DNA from: Peptostreptococcus equinus
GTDB lineage: Bacteria; Bacillota; Clostridia; Peptostreptococcales; Peptostreptococcaceae
Direction of reading: 5' to 3'
Length of the DNA stretch: 64,000 bases
NCBI RefSeq assembly: GCF_027125355.1
Contig: NZ_CP114052.1
Coordinates: forward strand, 1,931,030-1,995,029
Within the stretch, counting starts at the first letter, position 1. Each line of letters opens with the position of its first letter. The notes under the pieces were generated by a model that was not told where the DNA came from, made no database searches, and worked only from the letters and a program-made list of their open reading frames with translations. The position numbers were made by a program, and so were the translations under genes. This document shows positions 17,508 to 26,376 of this stretch, piece by piece.

Positions 17508-18240
17508 TTCTTTGTCTATAGATTTCATATAAAATAATACTAGCTGCTACAGAAGCATTTAAAGAGCTGACGTTTCCAGACATTGGCATTGATACTGTAA
17601 AATCACAGTTTTCCTTTACTAATCTAGATATACCCGATCCTTCTGCTCCAATTACAAGTGCTAGTGGTCCTCTTAAGTTCTGCTGATAAAATGCTTGTCC
17701 ACCCATATCTACAGCAGCTACCCATATTCCATTTTCTTTTAACATGTTTATTGTACTTACTATATTTGTGACTTTACAAACAGGCATATACTCTACTGCA
17801 CCTGCTGATGCTTTTGCTACTATTGGAGTTATATGTACACTTCTTCTCTTTGGAATTATTACCGCACTTGCTCCTACCGCATCTGCAGTTCTTATTATAG
17901 AACCTAAATTATGAGGATCTGTAATTCCATCTAATATTATGTATAGAGAATCTGTATCTTTAGTTTTTCCTTGCTCTATTATATCTTCTATTTCGTAGTA
18001 TTTATATTCACTACAGATAGCTATTACTCCTTGGTGGGCATGACTTTCAGATAGTTCATCTAGCTTATGTCTATCAACTTGTTGAATTACAATATTATTA
18101 TCTTTTGCCATTCCAATAATCTTTTTGATAGATCCTTCTTTTGAAGTTTTATTTACTAAAATTTTGTCTATCTCTCTATTATTTTTTAGAGCCTCTATTA
18201 CTGGATTTCTGCCTTCTATTAGAGCCACTTTATTCACCAC
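17500..18240 (-). CDS. rlmB: 23S rRNA (guanosine-2'-O-)-methyltransferase RlmB
   Basis: SpoU-family (SPOUT) methyltransferase that modifies G2251 (E. coli numbering) of 23S rRNA with S-adenosylmethionine. It has an N-terminal L30e-like substrate-binding domain (about 1-80) and the knotted catalytic domain with DPHNLGSIIRTADA, IPKRRSVHIT, IGAEGSGISR and SMPMSGNVSSLNAS. The 246-aa length is normal. The start is GTG; GTG codons at 18240, 18237 and 18228 are all possible, the last having the best-spaced AGGTGG. It begins 1 bp after mrnC and overlaps yacP, so it is operonic. Confidence 0.93.
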   Translation of the reverse strand: MVNKVALIEGRNPVIEALKNNREIDKILVNKTSKEGSIKKIIGMAKDNNIVIQQVDRHKLDELSESHAHQGVIAICSEYKYYEIEDIIEQGKTKDTDSLYIILDGITDPHNLGSIIRTADAVGASAVIIPKRRSVHITPIVAKASAGAVEYMPVCKVTNIVSTINMLKENGIWVAAVDMGGQAFYQQNLRGPLALVIGAEGSGISRLVKENCDFTVSMPMSGNVSSLNASVAASIILYEIYRQRND

Positions 18241-18241
18241 C

Positions 18242-18667
18242 TTATTTTTCTTCTATTATCTCTATACTTTTTTGAATAATATAGTTTAATCTATGAGTAT
18301 TCCCTTTTAGATAAATATATCCAATTACTGCCTCAAAACCCGTAGCGTGCCTATAATCAACTATACTAGCATTTTTAGCCGCTGTGTTTTTCTTATGATT
18401 TCTTCCTCTTTTAAATATACTCAACTCATCCTCTTCTAGTATATCTATCTCTAAGAATTTTATTGCCTTTGATTGGGCATTTGCATTCACATATTTTATA
18501 GCATATTTATGAAGATCATTTATCTTCATAAATATATTTTTTCTAATCAAGTACTCTCTTATATATGATTCATAAACTGTATCTCCTAAGTAAGCAAGAG
18601 TTAGCGGGGAAATCCTAGCCAACTCTTGTTCACTTATTTGTGAGTATTTTTTTATATTCTCTTCCAT
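18242..18667 (-). CDS. mrnC: Mini-ribonuclease III
   Basis: Double-strand-specific endonuclease made of an RNase III catalytic domain without the dsRNA-binding domain, used in 23S rRNA maturation. The signature LTLAYLGDTVYESYIREYL holds the catalytic acidic residue. The basic segment FKRGRNHKKN and the C-terminal DYRHATGFEAVIGYIYL complete the fold. The 141-aa length is typical. Its start overlaps the cysS stop by 16 bp and its stop is 1 bp from rlmB, matching the standard Firmicute operon. Confidence 0.94.
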   Translation of the reverse strand: MEENIKKYSQISEQELARISPLTLAYLGDTVYESYIREYLIRKNIFMKINDLHKYAIKYVNANAQSKAIKFLEIDILEEDELSIFKRGRNHKKNTAAKNASIVDYRHATGFEAVIGYIYLKGNTHRLNYIIQKSIEIIEEK

Positions 18668-20055
18668 TTTACACCCTGTCTTGTATCTTCTATAGAGATT
18701 CCCATATTAATTAGTTTATCTCGTATTTGATCAGCAAGTTCAAAGTCCTTATTTTTTTTAGCTTGTGTTCTTTCTTCAATCAATTCTTCTACCTTTGTCT
18801 TCAGCTCTTCATCATTGTCTTCAGATTTACCTGCTATATTAAGAACTCCAGTAAGTTCATTAAACATATCTAGATTTTTCTGAGCAAATTCCTTTGATGA
18901 ATTTTGATTTACATTAGTATTCATAAATTTGGCTAGTTCAAATATTACACTAATTGCATCTGCTGTATTTAAATCATCATCCATCGACTCTATAAACTTA
19001 TCTCTATAGGATTCTAAAGCCTTTATTAAATCCTTTTCTTCTTCTTTTATTGTAGACTCTTCTAATTTTGATAATATGAATTCTACATTATCTCTAGAAT
19101 TTGTAAGTCTTTCTAGGCCTGCTTTTGACTGTTCTAAAACGGTGTCACTGAAATTAACTGGATTTCTATAATGAGTAGAAAGCAAGAAGAATCTTACTAG
19201 ACCCAAGTCATATTTCTTTGATATATCTCTTACAGTGAAAAAATTTCCTAATGATTTAGACATCTTTTCTCCGTCAACATTTATATAACCATTGTGCATC
19301 CAATATTTTACATATTGATGACCATTTCTACATTCACTTTGAGCTATTTCATTTTCATGATGTGGAAATTGTAAGTCTTGACCACCTGCATGTATATCTA
19401 AGGTATCACCAAGGTATCTGTTAGACATTACTGAGCACTCGATATGCCATCCTGGTCTGCCTTCTCCCCATGGACTCTTCCATCCTGGTTCACCTTCCTT
19501 CTTTGCCTTCCACAATACAAAATCTAGTGGGTCTTCTTTTTTATCATCTACATCTATTCTTGCGCCAAGCTCTAATTCTTCAATGTTTTGATGAGATAAT
19601 TTTCCATACTCTTCAAATTTTCTTGTTCTAAATAGAACATCACCATTTGTTTCATATGCATATCCCTTGTTTATTAAATCTTGTACAAACTCTATTATCT
19701 GCTTGATATTATCAGTTACCTGCGGATGGACATCAGCTCTTTTTATACCTAGACCATCACAATCTATAAAATATTCTTTTATATATTTTTCAGCAACTTC
19801 TTCAGGAGAGATTCCTTCTTCATGGCTTCTCTTTATTATTTTATCATCTACATCTGTAAAGTTCTGAACATAGGTTACATCATATCCTCTGTATTCAAAA
19901 TATCTTCTAAGTGAATCAAATACAGTAAATGGTCTCGCATTGCCTAAATGTATAAAGTTATATACTGTTGGTCCACAAACGTACATCTTTACCTTTCCAG
20001 GCTCAGTAGGCACAAATTCTTCTTTTCTTCTTGTCATTGTATTATATATTTTCAT
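18652..20055 (-). CDS. cysS: Cysteinyl-tRNA synthetase
   Basis: Class I synthetase that charges tRNA-Cys. HIGH-type motif HLGNARP and KMSKS (KMSKSLGN) are present, as are the zinc ligands (CGPTVYNF, ECSVMSN, HHENEIAQSE). The 467-aa length is standard. It heads the cysS-mrnC-rlmB-yacP-sigH run, with GGAGGTG before the ATG. Only 31 bp separate it from the upstream cell-wall protease gene and there is no T-box leader or terminator there, so its main promoter is not obvious. Confidence 0.97.
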   Translation of the reverse strand: MKIYNTMTRRKEEFVPTEPGKVKMYVCGPTVYNFIHLGNARPFTVFDSLRRYFEYRGYDVTYVQNFTDVDDKIIKRSHEEGISPEEVAEKYIKEYFIDCDGLGIKRADVHPQVTDNIKQIIEFVQDLINKGYAYETNGDVLFRTRKFEEYGKLSHQNIEELELGARIDVDDKKEDPLDFVLWKAKKEGEPGWKSPWGEGRPGWHIECSVMSNRYLGDTLDIHAGGQDLQFPHHENEIAQSECRNGHQYVKYWMHNGYINVDGEKMSKSLGNFFTVRDISKKYDLGLVRFFLLSTHYRNPVNFSDTVLEQSKAGLERLTNSRDNVEFILSKLEESTIKEEEKDLIKALESYRDKFIESMDDDLNTADAISVIFELAKFMNTNVNQNSSKEFAQKNLDMFNELTGVLNIAGKSEDNDEELKTKVEELIEERTQAKKNKDFELADQIRDKLINMGISIEDTRQGVKWKRI

Positions 20056-20086
20056 ATGACACCTCCACTTTATATTTATATATACT

Positions 20087-22465
20087 TTAGTTCATATTTA
20101 AAATCTCTGTTACAGATTGACTGTGTTCTCCTGATCCAACTTGAATTATATTCTTAAAAGTTTTTGATTTTAACACTCTTACTTGTTCAGAACTTAGGCT
20201 TCCATGACTTATAACTAAAGGTGATTTTGTTTTCGCAGCGTATACTCCTACCGCTAATCCATCTACTAATGAATCTAAATTTGGATAGCCATCCTTTGCG
20301 ACAAAAACATTATCTAATTGAGCCATAGGATAGAATTTCTCAATAATTTTAGCATTTGTGTCATTTCTAGTATCTCCGCTCAATCTAGTAACTCCAGCTA
20401 ATTGCCTATCTACATCTATAGGAACATTAGAAGTTCCTCCTAGCACATACGATTCAACTAACTTTGATTTATCAATAAAGCTAGGTAAACTAAATGTTCC
20501 ATTTTTGCTAGTAAGTAAAATTGGTATATTTTTTTCTCCAGATATTGGAGAAAAACTTATTGCATCTGGTAGTCCATTGTATCCATTCACTACAGATACC
20601 TTTGTTATATCCCCACTCATACTTCTCACTTGATCTGCTATTTTTTCGCTAGTTTCAATTCTTGAGTTTCCTGCTAATCTATCCACCTTGTAAGTTTTTC
20701 TCAATTCATCTTCAATCGATTTTGAAACAGAAGATTCTCCACCAATTATAGTTATATTTTTTGCATTTAAATTTTTAATTTCTTGATATGTATTTGAATT
20801 TAAACTTGTGCTACCTGTAAGCAATATAGGAGCATCCTTTAACTTTGCAAGAGATGTAGCTGTAAGTGCATCCGCTATTGCAGACGAATTAACTAGTATT
20901 ACATTATCACTTCCTTTAGGAAATGCTTCTTTTGCTATTTCTATAGCAGTTTCGAATCTAGTATTTCCTGATAATAATTTAGTATTTGTACTCAAATTCG
21001 CTTTATCTGTAATAGCCTTTATCGACAGATTAGTAGGTTTAAATTCTTTTATTGTATTAAGATCCACAAAATACCCATTTTCATATGTATAACTTTCTCC
21101 TAAAGATGCTTTTGGCACAAATAAGGAACTATTATTTAAAGCATCCTCTGCCCCTAAAGATGGCAATCTTCCAGAGCTATTACTAATCTTAACAGCAATA
21201 GAACCATATCCACTTGGCAATTTATAGTCATTTATATCTATTGTAGTATAGCCTGAATGATCTACTATACCTGATTTTAGAAAAGTTTTCTGTGTATTAC
21301 TTGGAACTCCATTTGGAGATGGCACAAAGTATAACTCATATTTTGCGCCTACAGTATCAGTATAAAACATAACGCTCTTTAATATTTCATTATTTCCAAA
21401 TTTAAATTTATTAGCTCCCATTATTTGCCCATCATTTGAAAAAATAGTTGCTAATAATGAGTATTCATGCTGATATATTTTTTGATTTTTAGAATCCCTA
21501 GCATTCATTATTGCAAAATTATCATCAGAAGACATTATGTTGGTATCTTCGTATGAAATCCAATAATATCCATTTTCTCCTTCTTCAGATCCCCAGCTAC
21601 TTTTTACAAGCCATGCTCCATTACTATTAGGCATACGATTATATCCATCAAAGTTAAAACGTGGATAATTGTTATTCCATCCTACTATATCTATTGCGTG
21701 ATTTTGACCATCAGATTCCCCTGAGTAAATTGATTTTCTATCTGTACCTATGTACTTCTCACTGTGCATATATCCTGACGTCACCGAACCATATTTTAAT
21801 ATAGCATTTTTTATAGAAGTGGCATTATTAGATACCTTCATTACATCAGTAACCTTGTATGGAGACAAAGGTGCACTATCAAAATTAGTTGGTTTTGTTG
21901 CTCCTTCTGTATCTTTTACAGTTCCATTATATGGTATATCTTTTTCCATTTTTGGACCTGACCATGAAGTAAAATATCCTACTGCTGTATCATTATAAGA
22001 CCCTTCTTCATCTGAAATATCCCAGTTATATATACCACCTTTAGCCCACCATCTCATATGTTCTTCACTAAAATCATTATATCCCATATTATTTTTTAAT
22101 AAATATGTCTCAAATGCAGATATTCCTGCAAATGCCCAACATATACCTAAATTTTGCTGATTTTTTACGGAAGTCATATAGTTTAGAGGCCTTGGATCAT
22201 ATGATGTTGACGCTGATGTATAAGTCCCAGTAGTAGCTCTTTTTATATAATTTCTAAGTTCCGTTCCCTTTTCATTTTTATTTGTAATACTTAAATTACC
22301 ACTAGTAACTGTTTGATTATTAGTCTTTCCAGGTACAAAGTAAGGTTTTAAATTTTTATTATCTTCACCATATACACTAAAAATACTACCTGATAATATT
22401 GTTAATGTTAATACAGATGTTATTGCTTTTTTTACTAGAATTCCTTTATAATTTCTATTTGCCAT
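20087..22465 (-). CDS. Secreted papain-like protease with CWB2 cell-wall anchors (Cwp84-like)
   Basis: Surface protease of 792 aa resembling the C. difficile Cwp84/Cwp13 group. A signal peptide (basic start, hydrophobic stretch about residues 14-31) is followed by a C1A peptidase domain with oxyanion Gln103, Cys109 (LGICWAF) and His256 (NHAIDIVGW). The usual catalytic Asn in KNSWG is Ser289 here (KSSWG). A lectin-like domain follows at about 315-480. Three CWB2 repeats (LLSGNTRFETA, RLAGNSRIETS, RLSGDTRNDTN starts) fill the C-terminus and would bind wall polymer; the third lacks the usual VGG-type end. The ATG at 22465 with GAAAGG spaced before it is preferred to an upstream TTG at 22483. It lies directly upstream of cysS. 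Confidence 0.9.
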   Translation of the reverse strand: MANRNYKGILVKKAITSVLTLTILSGSIFSVYGEDNKNLKPYFVPGKTNNQTVTSGNLSITNKNEKGTELRNYIKRATTGTYTSASTSYDPRPLNYMTSVKNQQNLGICWAFAGISAFETYLLKNNMGYNDFSEEHMRWWAKGGIYNWDISDEEGSYNDTAVGYFTSWSGPKMEKDIPYNGTVKDTEGATKPTNFDSAPLSPYKVTDVMKVSNNATSIKNAILKYGSVTSGYMHSEKYIGTDRKSIYSGESDGQNHAIDIVGWNNNYPRFNFDGYNRMPNSNGAWLVKSSWGSEEGENGYYWISYEDTNIMSSDDNFAIMNARDSKNQKIYQHEYSLLATIFSNDGQIMGANKFKFGNNEILKSVMFYTDTVGAKYELYFVPSPNGVPSNTQKTFLKSGIVDHSGYTTIDINDYKLPSGYGSIAVKISNSSGRLPSLGAEDALNNSSLFVPKASLGESYTYENGYFVDLNTIKEFKPTNLSIKAITDKANLSTNTKLLSGNTRFETAIEIAKEAFPKGSDNVILVNSSAIADALTATSLAKLKDAPILLTGSTSLNSNTYQEIKNLNAKNITIIGGESSVSKSIEDELRKTYKVDRLAGNSRIETSEKIADQVRSMSGDITKVSVVNGYNGLPDAISFSPISGEKNIPILLTSKNGTFSLPSFIDKSKLVESYVLGGTSNVPIDVDRQLAGVTRLSGDTRNDTNAKIIEKFYPMAQLDNVFVAKDGYPNLDSLVDGLAVGVYAAKTKSPLVISHGSLSSEQVRVLKSKTFKNIIQVGSGEHSQSVTEILNMN

Positions 22466-22620
22466 AAATTTACCTTTCTTCAAATAAAATATATAAATTT
22501 ATATATTTTTGTATAAAATTCTTCAATTATATACTATCATTAAATAGCAATATTTTCAAGCTATTAGCCAGTTTACAGCTATTTTTTTAAATATAAAACT
22601 GCTTTTTCTTTTTAATATAA

Positions 22621-22651
22621 AAGGATAAAAATTGAAACAATCTTTATCCTT
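22621..22651 (-). terminator. Weak terminator of the GTPase-permease operon
   Basis: AAGGATAAA (22621-22629) pairs with TTTATCCTT (22643-22651). A few T residues follow on the minus strand after the TIGR03943-type gene. Confidence 0.55.
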
Positions 22652-22678
22652 TGTTTAAATATTTATTTATACCCATTT

Positions 22679-23437
22679 TTATCTTAAATATACATACTCA
22701 TCTTTTGGTTTTTTAACCCTTTCAAATTCTACATCATACATAATAGGTAAGGTCTCTAAATTATAAGTTATATCATGATTATCTTTTATTTTTCCCTTTA
22801 CCAAATACCATTGATTATTTTGTAATTTTTCAAATCCTGAATCTTTATATATAAAACCACATGGCTGTAAATCTGCCATACAACACACCATTCCTAACCT
22901 ACCCAAAACAATAAACTTTTCATTTTGACTAGAATCTTTAAATACTCTTACCAAAAATTTAAATTCTACATCCTTATATGGTTCAAGGTTAAATACCGTC
23001 TCATAATACCATTTGACATACATGTCATCATTAACATCAATATAGTCTTTTCCATCTTTAGCAACATATAGCTTTTTGTTTGTCTTTTGAATATCTACAT
23101 TTTTATTATTGTTTTTTGTGCTTATTTTTATAGATGTATTTTCTATATTTTGACTAAATTTAAATGCATTATCATTTATATAAAAAGTACAGATTAATGG
23201 TATTGCTAGCACAAAGTAAGTAGCTATATTATTTATATGTTTTGCTTTTTCCATACTTTTAAATGACATATATGATAAAAATATTAAAAATATAGAACTT
23301 ATTAATAATAAACCATTAAATTTGGGATGTACAAAACTGTTGATTTTTTTACTCTCTATTGCAAATAAAATTGCAATAGCAAGTGATAGTTCTATTAATC
23401 CTTGTATTAGCATTTCTAAATTGATTCTTTTAAACAT
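22679..23437 (-). CDS. TIGR03943-like (YcgQ-type) membrane protein, permease partner
   Basis: A 252-aa protein with about three N-terminal membrane helices (roughly residues 8-30, 40-60 and 70-88) and an extracytoplasmic soluble domain. The motif GMVCCMADLQPCGF near residue 190 is typical of the TIGR03943/YcgQ group, which is usually encoded next to a YcgR/ArsP-type permease. It overlaps the preceding permease gene by 8 bp, so the two are cotranscribed and coupled. The three cysteines of the CCMADLQPC motif could bind a metal; this is inference. No substrate is proven for the family. Confidence 0.75.
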   Translation of the reverse strand: MFKRINLEMLIQGLIELSLAIAILFAIESKKINSFVHPKFNGLLLISSIFLIFLSYMSFKSMEKAKHINNIATYFVLAIPLICTFYINDNAFKFSQNIENTSIKISTKNNNKNVDIQKTNKKLYVAKDGKDYIDVNDDMYVKWYYETVFNLEPYKDVEFKFLVRVFKDSSQNEKFIVLGRLGMVCCMADLQPCGFIYKDSGFEKLQNNQWYLVKGKIKDNHDITYNLETLPIMYDVEFERVKKPKDEYVYLR

Positions 23438-25004
23438 TCAGTATACCACCTCCGACTGAAGAAAATATAACTAACGATACTATAGTCAGAAATAATATCA
23501 TTTTAAATATGAACTTTTTATTGAATGTAGCTAACATCAAGGATACATTTGTAATATCTAACATAGGTCCCATTACTAAAAAAGCCAATATAGCATTACT
23601 TGGCATTAAATTATAAAAACTTCTAGCCACAAAAGCATTAGAATTGCTACATACAGATATAAAAAATGCAGCAAATATCATGCTCAAAACAGATAAATAA
23701 TTAATTTGATTTAAACTTATAAATACATATTTGGGGACAAAAACCTGTATGGATGCAGATATAAATGCACCTATTACCACATAGAATCCTATTTTATATA
23801 ATTCATTTTTTGTGTGAAGGCTTATTGCTTCTAATTTTCCTACATCACTCCTATAATTGTAACTAATGCTTGATTCAGTTAACGTATACTTGTTTATATA
23901 GTCTTTTACCACTTCTTCTTTATCTCTTGCAAGCAATATAGTAATTATCCCTGCAAATACAGCTATACAAATACCGAAACCAATTCTATAAAATACAAAC
24001 ATCGGTTGGTTAGGAAATGCATAATATGTTGATAATATTACTATTGGGTTGATTGCTGGAGCTGCTAATAGAAAAGTTATAGCAACGGGGATTGAATATC
24101 CCTTTTTAACTATAGAACTAGCTATAGGCACCATTGTGCAATCACAAACAGGGAAAAATAATCCTGCAAACATAGCAAATAACATAGATTTTACACTGGT
24201 TTTTTCAAATATTTTATCAAATTTCTCTTTCGGTATCAGCATCTGTATTAAACTTGATATTATTACTCCTAGTATTAAAAATGGTAATATTTGAATTAAT
24301 ATACTCAAAAATATAGCTAATATCCTTTCCACTTTGTTATTATAAAATTCATTAAAAAATACCTGACAAAACATAACAAAAAAGTTAATAAATATAAATC
24401 CCAAAGCAAATTTTATTATTTGCTTATCAGATAGACTAATATTATTATTTATTATTAAGTTTCTATCATGTTCATCAAATTCACTCTTTAAATAAATTTT
24501 AGATGATTTGTTTATAGATTTTAATTTTGCTTTAATTAATTCTAATTCTTTTCTATTTTCAACATTATCTTCATCAAATTTTGTGATTATTATATAGTCA
24601 CTATTATGAACTTTATCCAAAATAATATTTTCCATATTTTTTATATAATTTTCAAAACTATTATAATCAATTGTATTTATTATATTTCTTATTTCATACC
24701 CTTTAGCTAATCTTCTTTTTAATAAATCTGATATCTCCCATACACCATTATATTCTATAATTACATAATCTGGATTGATATCATTTAATTTTTTATTGAT
24801 AATGTCATCTTCTAATTGTCTTTTATTATTTATATTTATAACATTTATTTTATCTTTAAACAGATATTCCTCAAATCCCTCTTCACACTTTATTATTAAT
24901 ACTTTTTCTCTTTCTATATCCACTTCATTTAACAACATAGAGTTAATAAAAGATGTCTTTCCAGATTCAAAAAAACCAACAATTATATCAATATACTTTG
25001 TCAT
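23430..25004 (-). CDS. CobW-like P-loop GTPase fused to YcgR/ArsP-type permease
   Basis: Two-domain protein of 524 aa. Residues 1-190 resemble the COG0523/CobW GTPase fold: Walker A GFFESGKTS (10-18), VIIEYNG, and a TKFD guanine-specificity motif (141-144). The metal-binding CxCC motif of true COG0523 proteins is absent. Residues 200-524 are a PF03773-type permease with FFPVCDCTMVPIASS (Cys287, Cys289), LLAAPAINPIVILSTY and MGPMLDITN, with about eight helices. The start at 25004 has GAGG six bases upstream; an ATG two codons earlier would sit on the GAGG. It is divergent from a stand-alone CobW GTPase and near znuBCA, suggesting zinc or another metal as cargo, which is inference. Confidence 0.82.
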   Translation of the reverse strand: MTKYIDIIVGFFESGKTSFINSMLLNEVDIEREKVLIIKCEEGFEEYLFKDKINVININNKRQLEDDIINKKLNDINPDYVIIEYNGVWEISDLLKRRLAKGYEIRNIINTIDYNSFENYIKNMENIILDKVHNSDYIIITKFDEDNVENRKELELIKAKLKSINKSSKIYLKSEFDEHDRNLIINNNISLSDKQIIKFALGFIFINFFVMFCQVFFNEFYNNKVERILAIFLSILIQILPFLILGVIISSLIQMLIPKEKFDKIFEKTSVKSMLFAMFAGLFFPVCDCTMVPIASSIVKKGYSIPVAITFLLAAPAINPIVILSTYYAFPNQPMFVFYRIGFGICIAVFAGIITILLARDKEEVVKDYINKYTLTESSISYNYRSDVGKLEAISLHTKNELYKIGFYVVIGAFISASIQVFVPKYVFISLNQINYLSVLSMIFAAFFISVCSNSNAFVARSFYNLMPSNAILAFLVMGPMLDITNVSLMLATFNKKFIFKMILFLTIVSLVIFSSVGGGILNV

Positions 25005-25033
25005 GTCCATCCTCGCTTTCTTTTTAAAATATA

Positions 25034-25075
25034 TTGTAATTATATTATAATACTATTAATGCAAATAACTCTCAA
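25034..25075 (-). promoter_or_regulatory. Candidate promoter and operator of the GTPase-permease operon
   Basis: On the minus strand TTGAGA (25070-25075) and TATTAT (25047-25052) are spaced by 17 nt. TTGTAAT-TAT-ATTATAA (25034-25050) forms an imperfect Fur-like dyad over the -10. AATGCAAAT (25058-25066) in the spacer resembles half-sites in the znuA operator. Regulator binding is inference. Confidence 0.4.
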
Positions 25076-25204
25076 GTTTATTTGATATTTATTACTTAAA
25101 TTATTGCTTATTGTTAATAAATCTTAATTAATTCTTATTTTCTTCTTTAAGTAAACTTTAGAAATACATTGTATACTGTTATTAGGTTTATAAAGGAGAT
25201 ACTC

Positions 25205-26149
25205 ATGACTAAAACAAAAATCAACATAATATCAGGTTTTTTAGGCGCTGGTAAAACTAGCTTTATAAAAAAAATTATCGACGAATCTAAAGATTTTAAT
25301 AAAATAGCTATTATAGAAAATGAATTTGGTGAGGTAAGCATTGATGGACCTATACTTGAAGCTATTGGTGTAAATGTAAAAGAGATAAACGCTGGTTGTA
25401 TATGTTGCTCTGTAGCAGGAAATTTTTCAAAAAGTCTTTTGGACATTAAAAAGAATTACGCACCAGAAAATATTCTTGTAGAACCCTCTGGTATTGCTAA
25501 ATTATCAGATATTAAAGATATTTGTATGGAAAAAAAAGATCTGTTTGAATTTGGTATAATAGTTACAGTAGTAGATATTAGCAAATTTGATATGTATTTA
25601 AAAAATTTTGGCGAATTTTATGAAAATCAAATAAAAAACTCAAATACTATTGTTTTCAGTCGTTATCAAAAAGCTATTGAAAAAAAATTAGATATAGATA
25701 AAATTCTTGAAAAAATAAGAATTATAAACCCTAAATTAAATATTGTAAATAGTGAGTGGGATAACTTTGAGATTTCTTCCATACTTCCATGCAATAAATT
25801 GAGTATGTTTTCTCCTAATATACACACTCATTACCATGAACCTGGAGAGTCTTGCTCTTGCCATGAAAATCATGATCTTAATAGCGATTTTGAAAGTATA
25901 ACACTAAATACAGATTTAGAAATGGATGAAAATAAACTCGAAAACATATTTAATGAAATAGAGAACTCTAGCGATTTAGGTAATTTATTAAGATCCAAGG
26001 GAAGTTTTAAATCTAATAATAAATCCCTAAGTTATGACTATAATTCTGGCGAACTAGAATTTAGATTTACAGACAAGAAAACAGAACACTATGTTATACT
26101 CATTGGTGAAAATTTAAATGAAGAAAAATTATCATCGATGTTTATATAA
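25205..26149 (+). CDS. CobW/COG0523 GTPase, probable zinc metallochaperone
   Basis: G3E-family GTPase of 314 aa with Walker A GFLGAGKTS (11-19), ENEFGEV and the signature GCICC (Cys65, Cys67, Cys68), the picomolar zinc site of this family. A His/Cys-rich loop (HTHYHEP and CSCHENH, residues 207-223) precedes the CobW C-terminal domain. The family delivers zinc to proteins under zinc starvation and is typically Zur-controlled. The ATG at 25205 was chosen because AAAGGAG lies four bases upstream. It is divergent from the GTPase-permease operon, and a bidirectional terminator separates it from znuB. Confidence 0.85.
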   Translation: MTKTKINIISGFLGAGKTSFIKKIIDESKDFNKIAIIENEFGEVSIDGPILEAIGVNVKEINAGCICCSVAGNFSKSLLDIKKNYAPENILVEPSGIAKLSDIKDICMEKKDLFEFGIIVTVVDISKFDMYLKNFGEFYENQIKNSNTIVFSRYQKAIEKKLDIDKILEKIRIINPKLNIVNSEWDNFEISSILPCNKLSMFSPNIHTHYHEPGESCSCHENHDLNSDFESITLNTDLEMDENKLENIFNEIENSSDLGNLLRSKGSFKSNNKSLSYDYNSGELEFRFTDKKTEHYVILIGENLNEEKLSSMFI

Positions 26150-26198
26150 ATAATTGCATTGCAGAACTATATGAGCAAAAAGCAATCACACAAAATAA

Positions 26199-26269
26199 AA
26201 AAAGTACTTACATTTAATTATTTCATTGTATCCCATACTGTATATGAATATTAAAGGTAAGTACTTTTT
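26199..26269. terminator. Bidirectional terminator between the CobW GTPase gene and znuB
   Basis: A 20-bp stem with one mismatch (26199-26218 with 26250-26269; core AAAAAGTACTTAC) carries A and T tails. A further TTCAT/ATGAA pairing lies inside the loop. Confidence 0.85.
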
Positions 26270-26376
26270 TGTTATGATAATAGTTATTAATATTATTTAT
26301 TACTAATTAAACTTTTTTATTTTAAATAAGATATATTTGTTAACTCTAAGTTTGAGAATATTTACATATATTTCAC

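Noticed and set aside
20056..20086. T-box leader for cysS
   Set aside because: Only 31 bp lie upstream of cysS before the next gene, with no T-box or specifier stem.
22466..22483. Longer N-terminus of the cell-wall protease from TTG 22483
   Set aside because: The GAAAGG box lies between this codon and the ATG at 22465, so the latter is the natural start.
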